From an uncultured Bacteroidia bacterium (GTDB lineage: Bacteria > Bacteroidota > Bacteroidia > Bacteroidales > UBA932), in NCBI GenBank assembly GCA_902779765.1, contig CACZCQ010000001.1, positions 186,001 to 250,000 of the forward strand: DNA of 64,000 bases, written 5' to 3'. The notes under the pieces were generated by a model that was given only the letters and a program-made list of their open reading frames with translations, was not told the origin of the DNA and did not search any database. The first letter of the stretch is position 1. The number at the start of each line of letters is the position of its first letter. The translations under genes were made by a program, and so were the position numbers. Of this stretch, positions 53,866 through 63,215 are shown in pieces.

Positions 53866-55323
53866 TCAGGTCTTTACAGGCCTGTATTTCGGTACAAGAG
53901 ATATCATTACGGTCCAGGACAGTAGATAGGCCAGACCGCAATAACAGAATATGATGAAATAACCGGCCGGCTTGCCTTCGAATCCGAGGAAGCGGAAGGA
54001 ACTGCCCGCCTTTTCAGCGAATGTGAAAAGGTTGCCGGCGATTTTCTGCAGGGCCATGGTGGAGATGCCTCCTGCTAGGGAACTCAGGCCTGTCATCGTG
54101 GCTATGGTGCTCTTTGGAAAGAGATCACTGATTACGCTGTACTGGTTGGCGGCCCAGGCGGAATGACCGGCAGCTGCCAGTCCGATAAGGACCGCAGGCC
54201 ACCAGGGGGTGTTGAACCAGGCCCCCATGGGTTGGGCAAGCAGGGAGAACAACGGAAACAACGCGAATATGAACATTGACTTCATGCGGGCGTCGTACGG
54301 ATGCATTCCTTTCTTTTCGACGAAATACTTGGGGACATATCCTCCGAAGATGGACAGGACGGAACAGATGGCGTAGAGCGTGATGAGCAGCAGCTTGCCC
54401 GTCGTCGAACTGGCCTTTGACCCGAACTGTGTGTCGAAATATGACGGTGCCCAGAACAGGAAGAACCACCAGACGCAGTCAGAGATGAACTTGCCCAGGA
54501 TTACGCACCAGGCCTGGCGGTATTTCAGGCACTCCCGGAGGGGAATGCTTTTTTCCTCCGCCGATGCGGCCCGCCGGATTTCTTCTTCGGCATCGTCCTG
54601 GTGGATATATTCAAGTTCCTTACCGTTCACGTGCCTGCTGTCTTCCGGCCTGTCGTACAGGAATATCCAGAAGAATACCCAGATGAAGCCGATCGCTCCT
54701 ATGATGATGAAGGCCATCTCCCAGCCGTAATGCTTGGCGAGGGCGGGGATGCATAGCGGGGCTGTAAGGGCCCCCACGGATGCTCCGGCGTTGAATATGG
54801 TGGTGGCGAAGGCGCGGTCCTTCTTCGGGAAATACTCTGCAGTTACCTTGATCGCGGAAGGGAAGTTGCCGGCCTCTCCCAAAGCCAGCACACCCCTGCA
54901 GAACATGAACAGGTAGACCGAAGTGGTCGATACGGCGAGCGCCACGTTGCTGCCTGCTTCCACAGCCTTGAGTGCGGAGGCTGAGCCGAGCCCTGTCAGT
55001 GATGCAGTCATCCATCCCGTGGCCGCATGAAGGCACGCTCCAGCCGACCAGATGAGGATGGAGACAAGATAGCCGCGCTTCACTCCTATCCAATCTATGA
55101 ACTTGCCTGCAAAGAGGCAGCACACTGCATAGAAGATGCTGAAGAATCCGGTCACGGTACCATATTCAGCATCGGTCCAGTGGAATTCCGGTTTGATGAA
55201 TTCTTCGTAGGTGAGCGACAGGACCTGACGGTCCAGGTAGTTGACGGTCGTGGCGAAGAAAAGGAGCGCGCACATCCACCAACGGAACGAGGTCATCGAT
55301 GAAGCGTAGTCAATCCTTTTCAT
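53866..55323 (-). CDS. MFS transporter, hexuronate/anion:cation symporter type
   Basis: 485 residues, twelve membrane helices. The start [24 protein letters not shown] is characteristic of the ACS family (ExuT, GudP and relatives), which import sugar acids and other organic anions. It overlaps the end of the second UroD-type gene by 14 bp, so it belongs to the corrinoid methyltransferase operon and probably imports the methylated substrate or exports the demethylated product. Confidence 0.9.
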   Translation of the reverse strand: MKRIDYASSMTSFRWWMCALLFFATTVNYLDRQVLSLTYEEFIKPEFHWTDAEYGTVTGFFSIFYAVCCLFAGKFIDWIGVKRGYLVSILIWSAGACLHAATGWMTASLTGLGSASALKAVEAGSNVALAVSTTSVYLFMFCRGVLALGEAGNFPSAIKVTAEYFPKKDRAFATTIFNAGASVGALTAPLCIPALAKHYGWEMAFIIIGAIGFIWVFFWIFLYDRPEDSRHVNGKELEYIHQDDAEEEIRRAASAEEKSIPLRECLKYRQAWCVILGKFISDCVWWFFLFWAPSYFDTQFGSKASSTTGKLLLITLYAICSVLSIFGGYVPKYFVEKKGMHPYDARMKSMFIFALFPLFSLLAQPMGAWFNTPWWPAVLIGLAAAGHSAWAANQYSVISDLFPKSTIATMTGLSSLAGGISTMALQKIAGNLFTFAEKAGSSFRFLGFEGKPAGYFIIFCYCGLAYLLSWTVMISLVPKYRPVKT

Positions 55324-56287
55324 TGTAGTCGGAAAGGGCTTGGTAGAATGCCTGGATGTTCACGACAGGGGTGCGGGGCGGTACGTCGCATCCGGTCGAT
55401 AGGATGAAATTGCCGAAACCTGCCGTCTTGCCAAGAAGCTCGGATACAGCGGCATATACCTGTTCGGGAGAAGCCTGCTGCATAACGGTCACGGGATCGA
55501 TGTTTCCCATCACCGGAAGCTCCGGCGGGCAGGTTTTCAGGGCTTCCACCATATCCGCACGGTTGCCGAAATGGAGTGCCGAGGCTCCGGAACGGATCAT
55601 GGCGTCGGTACAGTGCCCGGTGTTGCCGCAGTTGTGCAGCACGATAGAGAAACCGTCATCCTGGACCGCATCGACGATTCTCCTGACATAGACCGATGAG
55701 TACAGGTAGCAGTCGTCGTTGGAAACGAGTCCGGAGGCCGGTTCGGCGAGTATCACTCCGTCGATTCCGGTCCCTTTCATCGCAAGCAGGTAGGAAGTGA
55801 TGAAAGCCGTACACTTCTCAAGGAGCATCGTGACAGTCTCCGGTTCGATGTACATCGCCATCATCAGCTCCGAGAGGTCGAAAAGCCTGCCGGCCAGGGA
55901 AAATGGACCTATGCAGCCGCCGAAAACCTTCTTGTCCTTGATACGTGAAGCTACGATCCGGTTGGCCTTGAGATACTCGGGTATCCTTCCCTTGTCCAGC
56001 GAGGGGACTTCAAGTCCGGCCACCGATCCTGCATCATGGACAAGCCTTCCGAGAATGCTCGGAATCTCATTCTCTGAGAACCTTATCTGTGCGCCGAAAG
56101 CCTCTGCTTCAACAGTCAGGTCCATGATAGCGGTAACTGCATCGGCCGGGAACCGGTCGTTGAGAGCGCATATGGCGTCTGCGTGTGCCTGCCCGTCTGT
56201 CACCGCCTTCAGGACCGTACTTCCGCAAAGCTCGATCCCCGGATGAGTCATGATGGGGATGGCTAGGCGTTTCTTCTTTTGAAGCAT
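55310..56287 (-). CDS. UroD-family corrinoid methyltransferase (MtaA/CmuA-like)
   Basis: 325 residues of the uroporphyrinogen-decarboxylase superfamily, in the subset that moves methyl groups to or from corrinoid proteins. Zinc-ligand pattern HNC (LHNCGNTGHC) with a distal cysteine in LSTGCDVPP matches MtaA-type enzymes rather than true HemE. ATG 56287 gives the family start (MLQKKKRLAIPIMTHPG). It overlaps the reactivation-protein gene by 25 bp. It is likely the second methyltransferase, passing the methyl from the corrinoid to an acceptor, perhaps tetrahydrofolate. Confidence 0.85.
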   Translation of the reverse strand: MLQKKKRLAIPIMTHPGIELCGSTVLKAVTDGQAHADAICALNDRFPADAVTAIMDLTVEAEAFGAQIRFSENEIPSILGRLVHDAGSVAGLEVPSLDKGRIPEYLKANRIVASRIKDKKVFGGCIGPFSLAGRLFDLSELMMAMYIEPETVTMLLEKCTAFITSYLLAMKGTGIDGVILAEPASGLVSNDDCYLYSSVYVRRIVDAVQDDGFSIVLHNCGNTGHCTDAMIRSGASALHFGNRADMVEALKTCPPELPVMGNIDPVTVMQQASPEQVYAAVSELLGKTAGFGNFILSTGCDVPPRTPVVNIQAFYQALSDYNEKD

Positions 56288-56925
56288 TTCGTGTTCTTGC
56301 AGATTTGACAATGATATGGCTGCCGCTGCAGGGTTTCCCCAAGTGCGAAGAAGCCGCTGACGGATTTTTCCGGTGTCATAAGGGAAGACTCCGAAAGGAT
56401 GATGCCGCAAGGGCGCTCCGGGAACAGGGAAAAGAGGATGTGCTGTTCACGTATGTCCCAGTTGCAGTAGCCAGGGCTGTAAGGCATGGAGATGGTCTCT
56501 TTCCCTACGTAGTCCTGTTCAATCCTGGCCACGGTCATTTCGGCCAGGACCGAACCTATGGAGTCGGCGATGAAATCGGCCACGATGTCGTCTTTGGCTT
56601 TGAGGGCTTCTTTCGCCCTGTCGAACTCCCATCCGGCCGATCCGATGAATAGAAGCGCGTGGGTCATCCCTTGAAGGTATGAACAGATGATTCCTTCAGG
56701 GGTGAAGGTCTTGCCGGCCATGCGCACCTGCCTGGGCGAAAGCTTTTCTGCCTCGACCACCTGGTAGATGTACCGCAGGGTAGCCTTTGGCACGAGTTCG
56801 CAGATAAGTTCACGGACCATCCCCCGTATCCGTTCTTCCGGTACGGAATCCTTATAACCCATCGCGAACCACACTTCTTTTTCGGGCAGTTCCTCAGGGC
56901 TTATCTGGAAAGCCCTCTCGACCAT
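56263..56925 (-). CDS. MetH-like activation domain protein (corrinoid reactivation)
   Basis: 220 residues homologous to the B12-dependent methionine synthase activation domain, standing alone. Key segments: YSPGYCNWDIREQHILFSL (SAM-binding region) and LMTPEKSVSGFFALG, and a C-terminal cysteine cluster (CQICKNTKC). In MetH this domain binds SAM and reductively remethylates oxidised cobalamin. It starts one base from the corrinoid protein's stop and so probably reactivates that protein. Confidence 0.87.
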   Translation of the reverse strand: MVERAFQISPEELPEKEVWFAMGYKDSVPEERIRGMVRELICELVPKATLRYIYQVVEAEKLSPRQVRMAGKTFTPEGIICSYLQGMTHALLFIGSAGWEFDRAKEALKAKDDIVADFIADSIGSVLAEMTVARIEQDYVGKETISMPYSPGYCNWDIREQHILFSLFPERPCGIILSESSLMTPEKSVSGFFALGETLQRQPYHCQICKNTKCFKRRNA

Positions 56926-57542
56926 CAGGAAAGAAGTTTTTTGGCGACCTGGACAGCTTCGTTTGCATTGGAACTGTAGCCGTCGGCCCCGATCGAGGCC
57001 GCGAATTCCGCATTCAGAGGGGCTCCGCCGACCATGACCTTGATATCCAGTCCGTCGGCCCGTACCGCTTCGACTACTTCCTTCATGTAGTCCATCGTGG
57101 TGGTCAGGAGGGCTGACAGGCAGATTATGTCGGCATTGTTCTCCTTGGCCGCCTCGATGAAGCGCTCCTTGGATACGTCGGTTCCCAAGTTGATCACCTT
57201 GAAACCACGGCCCTCGAGCATGGATGCGACCAGATTCTTGCCGATGTCATGAAGGTCTCCCTTGACTGTTCCGATCACCACCGTACCCAAAGTCGTAGTC
57301 TGTCCCGCTATCATAAGCGGTTTCAGGATATCCAGGGCGGATTTCATGGCCCTCGCACTGAGCAGGAGGTTCGGTACGAACACCCTGCCTGCCTCGAATT
57401 CCTGTCCGATCGCCTCCATCGCAGGAATCATCGACTCGTCGATGATGTCCTGGGGAGTCTTGCCGTTGTCGAGTGATTCCTGGACAGCGGTTTTTGCCAA
57501 GGGTGCAAGTCCCTTGAAAATGGCTTGGTACAGATTATCCAT
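56925..57542 (-). CDS. Corrinoid (cobalamin-binding) methyl-carrier protein
   Basis: 205 residues: N-terminal helical cap domain (about 1-85) and a Rossmann-like B12-binding domain with the base-off ligand motif DLHDIGKNLV (about 115-124), then LGTDVSKERF and VGGAPLNAEFAASIGADGY. This is the MtaC/MtbC/MtgC-type methyl carrier. Two UroD-type genes and a reactivation gene flank it. Confidence 0.95.
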   Translation of the reverse strand: MDNLYQAIFKGLAPLAKTAVQESLDNGKTPQDIIDESMIPAMEAIGQEFEAGRVFVPNLLLSARAMKSALDILKPLMIAGQTTTLGTVVIGTVKGDLHDIGKNLVASMLEGRGFKVINLGTDVSKERFIEAAKENNADIICLSALLTTTMDYMKEVVEAVRADGLDIKVMVGGAPLNAEFAASIGADGYSSNANEAVQVAKKLLS

Positions 57543-57543
57543 A

Positions 57544-58803
57544 TTATGAACGAATTTCTTTCAATGTGTCCATCAGGGCGATTACGTTCTCCACGGGGAC
57601 GTTCGCCTGGATGTTGTGGACGGTATTGTAGACGAATCCACCGTCTTTCCCGAATATGTCGCAGAGCCTGAGGACTTCCTCGCGGACTTGTGCGGGCGTT
57701 CCGAAGGGGAGTGTCTTCTGGGTGTCCACACCGCCGCCCCAGAATGTGACCCGGTCCCCGAATTCATCCTTGAGCCTTTGCGGGTCCATGTCCTTAGCCG
57801 CGATTTGGACAGGGTTGATGATGTCGAACCCGGCGTCGATCAGGCTGTCAAGCAAGGGATATATGGCACCGCAGCAGTGCTTGAAAGTCTTCCACTGGGT
57901 GTGCTGGTGGATCCAGTCGTTCATCCTCTTGTAGTATGGGACATACAGTTCGTTGAGGGTTTCCACCGACATGAACTGGCTTGTCTGGGTGCCGAAATCT
58001 GCACCGCACACATAGACGACATCCACATTCTCCCCGACGACCGAATGGATTTTCTCAAGATTCCTGACAGCCAGAGCCGAGATCCGGTCGAACAGCTCCT
58101 TGATGTAGTCGGGACGGCAGACTGTCGACATATACCATTCAGCGACGCTGCGGATGCCGCGCGGCTCGCGGATGGCCGGCGAGATGATGCGGGCGACATC
58201 GCCCAGGGCCATCCCTCCGAATCCAGCCACCACGGCACGCCCTGTACTGGCTGCCCGGTCGGTAACCGTCTTCCAATAGGCGAGGGTTTCGTCGTCGATG
58301 TCTCCATATTCCTGGAGATTGTCCTCCACGTTGAGGTTGTCGTCGTCTATCTCGCCCTGCTGGCGTTCGATCGAATCGAAGAAATAGCAACGCTCCGGCA
58401 TATGCCCGGACGGCGGCAGTGAACGGTCTCCTTCCGGATAGGTGTAGAGTCCGCCGTCTTTCTCCGTGAAAGAATCGACCATCTTGGCGGGCAGCATCAC
58501 CACCTGACCCCAAGGCATCCTGTATTCCTTCCAGTCCTTGTTCCAGACTCCGATTGAATTCTTGGGCGCAAAGCATCCGGCGGTATCCGTCCCGAGCGCT
58601 TCGGCTAGATCGTCTTCTATGTAACCGAGCATCTGACCGGGTTCGTGGACATAGACGGGATGGTCATCCAGGCCGTAGTGCCTGCGAAGAGCCTCCACGA
58701 CCTTGCAATGGATTCCGGTGACCGGCGTGGTGCCGAAGTCCACCGCCAGCCTGTCCGCGTTCCTGTGCTCCAGTACGGTCCTGATCCTCTCTTTCCCGGT
58801 CAT
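57544..58803 (-). CDS. UroD-family methyltransferase, probable substrate demethylase (MT1)
   Basis: 419 residues, longer than MtaA-type enzymes, in the UroD superfamily. The zinc-site block reads FKHCCGAIYPLL and a distal FVYNTVHNIQANVP carries histidine in place of the usual cysteine. Its coding start overlaps the purL stop (ATGA), and the corrinoid protein follows immediately. As the divergent partner of the set it is the best candidate for the enzyme that removes a methyl group from the growth substrate (methoxy compound, methylamine, betaine or methylated acid; not determinable). Confidence 0.82.
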   Translation of the reverse strand: MTGKERIRTVLEHRNADRLAVDFGTTPVTGIHCKVVEALRRHYGLDDHPVYVHEPGQMLGYIEDDLAEALGTDTAGCFAPKNSIGVWNKDWKEYRMPWGQVVMLPAKMVDSFTEKDGGLYTYPEGDRSLPPSGHMPERCYFFDSIERQQGEIDDDNLNVEDNLQEYGDIDDETLAYWKTVTDRAASTGRAVVAGFGGMALGDVARIISPAIREPRGIRSVAEWYMSTVCRPDYIKELFDRISALAVRNLEKIHSVVGENVDVVYVCGADFGTQTSQFMSVETLNELYVPYYKRMNDWIHQHTQWKTFKHCCGAIYPLLDSLIDAGFDIINPVQIAAKDMDPQRLKDEFGDRVTFWGGGVDTQKTLPFGTPAQVREEVLRLCDIFGKDGGFVYNTVHNIQANVPVENVIALMDTLKEIRS

Positions 58804-61800
58804 GACTGTTTCTTGAAATACCTTACCGCATTATCGAAGAGCGGCTGCTCGAGATCTGCCTCTATGTTCTTGAACAGGCCATCCTCGAAGCGTTCGCTGT
58901 GCCCCATCTTGCCCAGGATCTGGCCGTCCTTGCTGATAATTCCCTCGATGGCGTAATATGACCCGTTGGGATTGTAAGGAGACTCCATGGTAGGTTCGTC
59001 CGTGATAGGATCCACATACTGGAAAGCCACCTGGCCGTTGGCGAAGAGTTCACGGGCGAGTTCCTCGTTCACGACGAACTTGCCTTCACCGTGGCTCACG
59101 GCTATCGTGTGCTCGTCTCCGACGGACATTCCGCGCAGCCAGGGGGAATTGGTGGTCGAAACCCTCGTGGTAACCATCTGGGAGATGTGCCTGTTGATGT
59201 CGTTGCGGAAGAGTGTGGGGGAATCCTTGGTGACCTTGCCCAATTCGCCATAGGGCAGCAGACCCGACTTGACCAGGGCCTGGAAACCGTTGCAAATACC
59301 AAGGATCAGACCTCCCCTGGAGAGCAATCCCTCGATTGCTGAGGCTATCTTTCCGTTGTTCAGCACGTTGGCTATGAACTTGCCGCTTCCGTCAGGCTCG
59401 TCTCCGGCGGAGAACCCACCGGCGAGCATCAGTATCTGGCACTCGTCGATATTCCCCTTCATCTCGTCGATGGAATCGAACACATCCTTGTCTGACAGAT
59501 TGCGGAATACGCTCGTGCGTACCTCCGCCCCTGCCTTCCTGAAGGCCTTTGCGGAGTCATAGTCGCAGTTCGTGCCCGGGAATACGGGAATATACGCAAT
59601 GACCTTGTCCACCGCCGGTCCCTTGTATTCGAGGTCGGCCTTCCTGGCCTTATATGGCTTGACCCCTTCAAGGCCGCGGGGCAGAAGTCTATTGTTGGCA
59701 GGTTCGCTGACGGCGGGATAGACCTTCTCGAAGAGGGAACCGTTGAAGTCCATCAGTTCGAATATCGAGACGGAGGTCCCGTTCACCCGGACGTTGCCGT
59801 CTTCTCCGGAGGTCACTTCGCCCAGGAGTACTGCGTTGTCGAAATCGACCTCACCGTCGGTTTCTATGACTATCGAACCGTAGGAAAGATTGAAGAGGTC
59901 TTCCTCATCGATCCTGACATCGAACCCGAAGGCATTGCCGAAACTCATCTTGCAGAGGGCTTCAGCCACGCCGCCGAATCCGACTGCCCAAGCGGCCACG
60001 ATGGTTCCGTCCTCGATTCTGGCATGGATGTTATTCCAGTTTTTCTTGAGCTGCTCTACATTCGGCATACGGTTCTCGAGCGGAGTGTGCCTGACCAGAT
60101 ACAGCCTGTCTCCTTCCCATTTGAATTCGGGTGAAATCACGTTGTCCACCTTCACGGGGGTGATTCCGAAGGCGATAAGTGTCGGAGGAACGTGGATCGG
60201 ACCATGTTCGGTTTCGAAAGATCCGCTCATCGAATCCTTTCCGCCGATGGACGGCAGGCCGAAGGCTTCCTGCATCTTGAGGGCGCCTAGAAGCGCTGCC
60301 GCGGGCTTGCCCCAGGTATGGAAGTCCGAAGTCATCCTCTCGAAGTACTCCTGGCAGGAGAAGCGCATCGTGCGCCAGTCTCCTCCGGCGGCGACAACCT
60401 TGCTGCAGGCCTCGACGAATGAATATGCGGCACCATGGTACGGACTCCACTCGCACATGTCGGGATTGAAACCGAAAGCCATCATGCTGGCGGTGCCGGT
60501 GAATCCGTCGACAGGGAGTTTCTGGACGGAGACCTGTGTTTCGGTGGTCTGGAGTTCTCCTCCGAACGGCATGAGGACCGTCGAGCGGCCGATGGTCGAA
60601 TCGAACATCTCGATCAGACCTTTCTGGCTGGTTACGTTGGGATCCTGGAGATTGGCGAACATCTTCTCCTTCAGGTCCTTCCCGGGGATATCCCTGTAGA
60701 AGGGATCGGTCCCGTCCACGGATCCGATGACCGCCTTCGAATAGTGCTTCGCTCCGGCGCTGTCGATGAAGTCGCGCCTGAGGTCGACTACCAGCTTCCC
60801 TCCGTTGTACATACGCATCCTTTCGGTGTCGGTGACGTCCGCGACGTGTGTGACCTCGATATTCTCGGAGTGGCAATATTCCTTGAAGAGTTCCTCGTCC
60901 TTGGCTTCGATGACCACGGACATCCTCTCCTGTGATTCGCTGATCGCCAGTTCGGTGGAATTCATTCCGCTGTACTTCACAGGCACCCTGTCAAGATAGA
61001 TGTCCAGTCCTGCCGTGAGTTCGCCGATGGCGACGCTCACTCCGCCGGCTCCGAAGTCATTCGATTTCTTTATAAGTTTAGTGACCTCGGGCCTTCTGAA
61101 CAGTCTTTCAAGCTTCCTTTCCTCCGGAGGATTACCCTTCTGGACTTCGCTTCCGCATGTTTCAAGGGATTCCTCCGTATGCTCCTTTGACGACCCTGTC
61201 GCACCGCCGATACCGTCGCGGCCGGTCCGTCCGCCGAGCATCAGCACCACATCTCCGGGCTTCGGGCTCTCACGCCTTACGTGGTCCGCCTTGACCGCAC
61301 CCACTACAGCTCCGACCTCCATCCTCTTGGCCGTATAGCCTTCGTGGAATATCTCGCGGACATGGGTTGTCGCAAGACCTATCTGGTTGCCGTAACTTGA
61401 ATAACCCTGTGCCGCCTTCCTGGTGATGACCTTCTGCGGGAGCTTCCCGGGAATGGTCTGGGAAACGGGTTTGTAGATGTCTCCTGCACCGGTAACGCGC
61501 ATTGCCTGATAGACATAGGAACGTCCGGAAAGGGGATCCCTTATGGCTCCGCCCAGGCAGGTCGCCGCTCCTCCGAAAGGTTCGATCTCGGTAGGGTGGT
61601 TGTGGGTCTCGTTCTTGAACATCAGGAGCCAACGTTCCGTTGTCTCCTGATGTTCATCCACCCCCCTGCACCCCCCGGGGGGATTGAGGGGCGTTCCCCT
61701 CAAACTCCCTGCGTCGCTTCGCTCCGAGTCGCCAGAAACGAAGGGAGTGACATCGACGTCGATGAATATGCTGCAGGCGTTGTTCTCCTCGCTGACCTCC

Positions 61801-62657
61801 ATGTCGTCCAGCTTTCCGGCCTTCCTGAGGTAGCGGGCACCTATCGTGGCCATGTCCATGAGGTTCAGCCCCTTGTTCTCACGGCCGAGTTCCCTGCGCA
61901 TCTTGAGATAGAGGTTCATCGTTCCCTGGATGTCCTCCTTTATGAAGGAATCCTCGATGGTGATGTCCTCAAGTTCGGTGGTGAAGGTGGTATGGCGGCA
62001 GTGGTCGCTCCAGTAGGTATCCAGGATCCTCAGTTCAGTCTCGTTGGGGTCCCTGCCTTCTTCGGTGAAATACCTGACGACTTCATTAAGGTCGTCCTCG
62101 TTCATGGCGAGGCCCATCCGTTTGCAGAAATCCTTCAGTTCTCCGCCTTTCATGTCCCTGAATCCCGTAAGCACCGGTACTGGCTTCACGGCAGCATTCT
62201 CGGTATCCGAAAGCTTGCCGAGATCCTTGACCCTGGATTCGACGGGGTTGATGACATAATGGCGGATCTTGTCCAGAACCTCTTCAGTCGCATTTTCGTC
62301 CACGATCAGGAGTTTGGAACTCTTGATGTTGATCTTCGCTTTCGGATCGATCAGGTGGACACAGTCCACAGCCGATGCCGCCCTCTGGTCGAATTGCCCG
62401 GGAAGATATTCCACAGCGATGTATTTTGCGCCTTCAAGGTCGAGGCTGTCGGTCACGAGGTCGGTGACCACTTCACCGAATACGCTGTAGCGGCTCTTCT
62501 CCAGGAGCTCGGGGGTGAAGCCGAAAAGATCGTAAACGTTAAGCAGCCGGAGCGTACGGAGCTTCAGCTGCAGATTCTCGTTAAGTTCAGCGAGGAGGCT
62601 TTTGGCTTCCACCTGGAACTCGGGATATTTTTCAACGAAAATGCGGTAGTTGTTCAT
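58800..62657 (-). CDS. purL: Phosphoribosylformylglycinamidine synthase with an in-frame insert
   Basis: 1285 residues, the large fused PurL with synthetase and glutaminase domains. Conserved blocks KNETHNHPTEIEPFGGAATCLGG, GRTGRDGIGGATGSSKEHTEE and the glutaminase GICNGFQAL with a later HGEGKF are intact. Residues about 305-342 (PFVSGDSERSDAGSLRGTPLNPPGGC and following) have no counterpart in normal PurL, where the strand before WLLMFKNETHNHP is continuous; the DNA there is a set of hairpins. The frame stays open. It catalyses the fourth step of purine synthesis. Confidence 0.96.
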   Translation of the reverse strand: MNNYRIFVEKYPEFQVEAKSLLAELNENLQLKLRTLRLLNVYDLFGFTPELLEKSRYSVFGEVVTDLVTDSLDLEGAKYIAVEYLPGQFDQRAASAVDCVHLIDPKAKINIKSSKLLIVDENATEEVLDKIRHYVINPVESRVKDLGKLSDTENAAVKPVPVLTGFRDMKGGELKDFCKRMGLAMNEDDLNEVVRYFTEEGRDPNETELRILDTYWSDHCRHTTFTTELEDITIEDSFIKEDIQGTMNLYLKMRRELGRENKGLNLMDMATIGARYLRKAGKLDDMEVSEENNACSIFIDVDVTPFVSGDSERSDAGSLRGTPLNPPGGCRGVDEHQETTERWLLMFKNETHNHPTEIEPFGGAATCLGGAIRDPLSGRSYVYQAMRVTGAGDIYKPVSQTIPGKLPQKVITRKAAQGYSSYGNQIGLATTHVREIFHEGYTAKRMEVGAVVGAVKADHVRRESPKPGDVVLMLGGRTGRDGIGGATGSSKEHTEESLETCGSEVQKGNPPEERKLERLFRRPEVTKLIKKSNDFGAGGVSVAIGELTAGLDIYLDRVPVKYSGMNSTELAISESQERMSVVIEAKDEELFKEYCHSENIEVTHVADVTDTERMRMYNGGKLVVDLRRDFIDSAGAKHYSKAVIGSVDGTDPFYRDIPGKDLKEKMFANLQDPNVTSQKGLIEMFDSTIGRSTVLMPFGGELQTTETQVSVQKLPVDGFTGTASMMAFGFNPDMCEWSPYHGAAYSFVEACSKVVAAGGDWRTMRFSCQEYFERMTSDFHTWGKPAAALLGALKMQEAFGLPSIGGKDSMSGSFETEHGPIHVPPTLIAFGITPVKVDNVISPEFKWEGDRLYLVRHTPLENRMPNVEQLKKNWNNIHARIEDGTIVAAWAVGFGGVAEALCKMSFGNAFGFDVRIDEEDLFNLSYGSIVIETDGEVDFDNAVLLGEVTSGEDGNVRVNGTSVSIFELMDFNGSLFEKVYPAVSEPANNRLLPRGLEGVKPYKARKADLEYKGPAVDKVIAYIPVFPGTNCDYDSAKAFRKAGAEVRTSVFRNLSDKDVFDSIDEMKGNIDECQILMLAGGFSAGDEPDGSGKFIANVLNNGKIASAIEGLLSRGGLILGICNGFQALVKSGLLPYGELGKVTKDSPTLFRNDINRHISQMVTTRVSTTNSPWLRGMSVGDEHTIAVSHGEGKFVVNEELARELFANGQVAFQYVDPITDEPTMESPYNPNGSYYAIEGIISKDGQILGKMGHSERFEDGLFKNIEADLEQPLFDNAVRYFKKQS
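61617..61750 (-). repeat. Palindromic element inserted in frame in purL
   Basis: Four hairpins in about 130 bp. An 18-bp stem with one mismatch (61617-61634 with 61638-61655) has one arm in native coding sequence. CCCCCCGGGGGG follows (61671-61682), then TTGAGGGG/CCCCTCAA (61684-61691 with 61696-61703), then ACTCCCT (61704-61710) with AGGGAGT (61742-61748). On the coding strand GGAGCGAAGCG and GCAGGGAG are shared with the uppP insert. Confidence 0.8.
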
Positions 62658-62679
62658 TTGTTTGTCAAGAATGGATGTC

Positions 62680-63207
62680 CTAGAAGTTTAATGACAGTCC
62701 CAGTCCGCCGGACCTTGTCGGGCCCAGGTTTATGGAATAATTACGCCTCACTGTCGGGTCGGAGTTGTATGTATCCGCCAGATTGCCCAGCTTGAGCCAT
62801 CCTCCGAAATCCATAGACCCGCCGATCAAAGTGCATACTCCTCCGATGATGAACGAAGGATCCTTCAGGATATTCCTGTCATAGTTGTATACCAGGGAAT
62901 ATATCATGTCGCTGGCCATATAGGAAAGGCCGAGCGTCCAGATGTATCTTCCCCAGTCCTGAATCCTCTGGGCGTTGTAATACTTTTTCCAAAAGTCATT
63001 GGTAACATCATTCGCGGACAGGTAGCGGTTGTTTTCCGTGAACATCAGCTTGCCATGGAACCTTTCCAACCGGCCGTTGCCCTCTGCCGTGATGGTCGTG
63101 ACTTTCGGGGAATACAGGTCCTGATAATCTACGGAACCCTTGTCTTGGGCAAGGGTTCCGGTTAATGAAGCGAACAGCAGCGTTGCAGCCAGCAGCAGTC
63201 TGTTCAT
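62680..63207 (-). CDS. Secreted/outer-envelope protein, unknown family
   Basis: 175 residues with a signal peptide (MNRLLLAATLLFASLTGTLAQ). No recognised domain; it contains amphipathic segments and a short hydrophobic stretch (FIIGGVCTLIGGSMDFGGWL) and ends in an aromatic residue (GLGLSLNF), as small beta-barrel outer-membrane proteins do. A longer frame to 63402 overlaps the upstream gene. It lies 22 bp before purL and 8 bp after the gene at 63216. Confidence 0.7.
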   Translation of the reverse strand: MNRLLLAATLLFASLTGTLAQDKGSVDYQDLYSPKVTTITAEGNGRLERFHGKLMFTENNRYLSANDVTNDFWKKYYNAQRIQDWGRYIWTLGLSYMASDMIYSLVYNYDRNILKDPSFIIGGVCTLIGGSMDFGGWLKLGNLADTYNSDPTVRRNYSINLGPTRSGGLGLSLNF

Positions 63208-63215
63208 ATCAAAGA

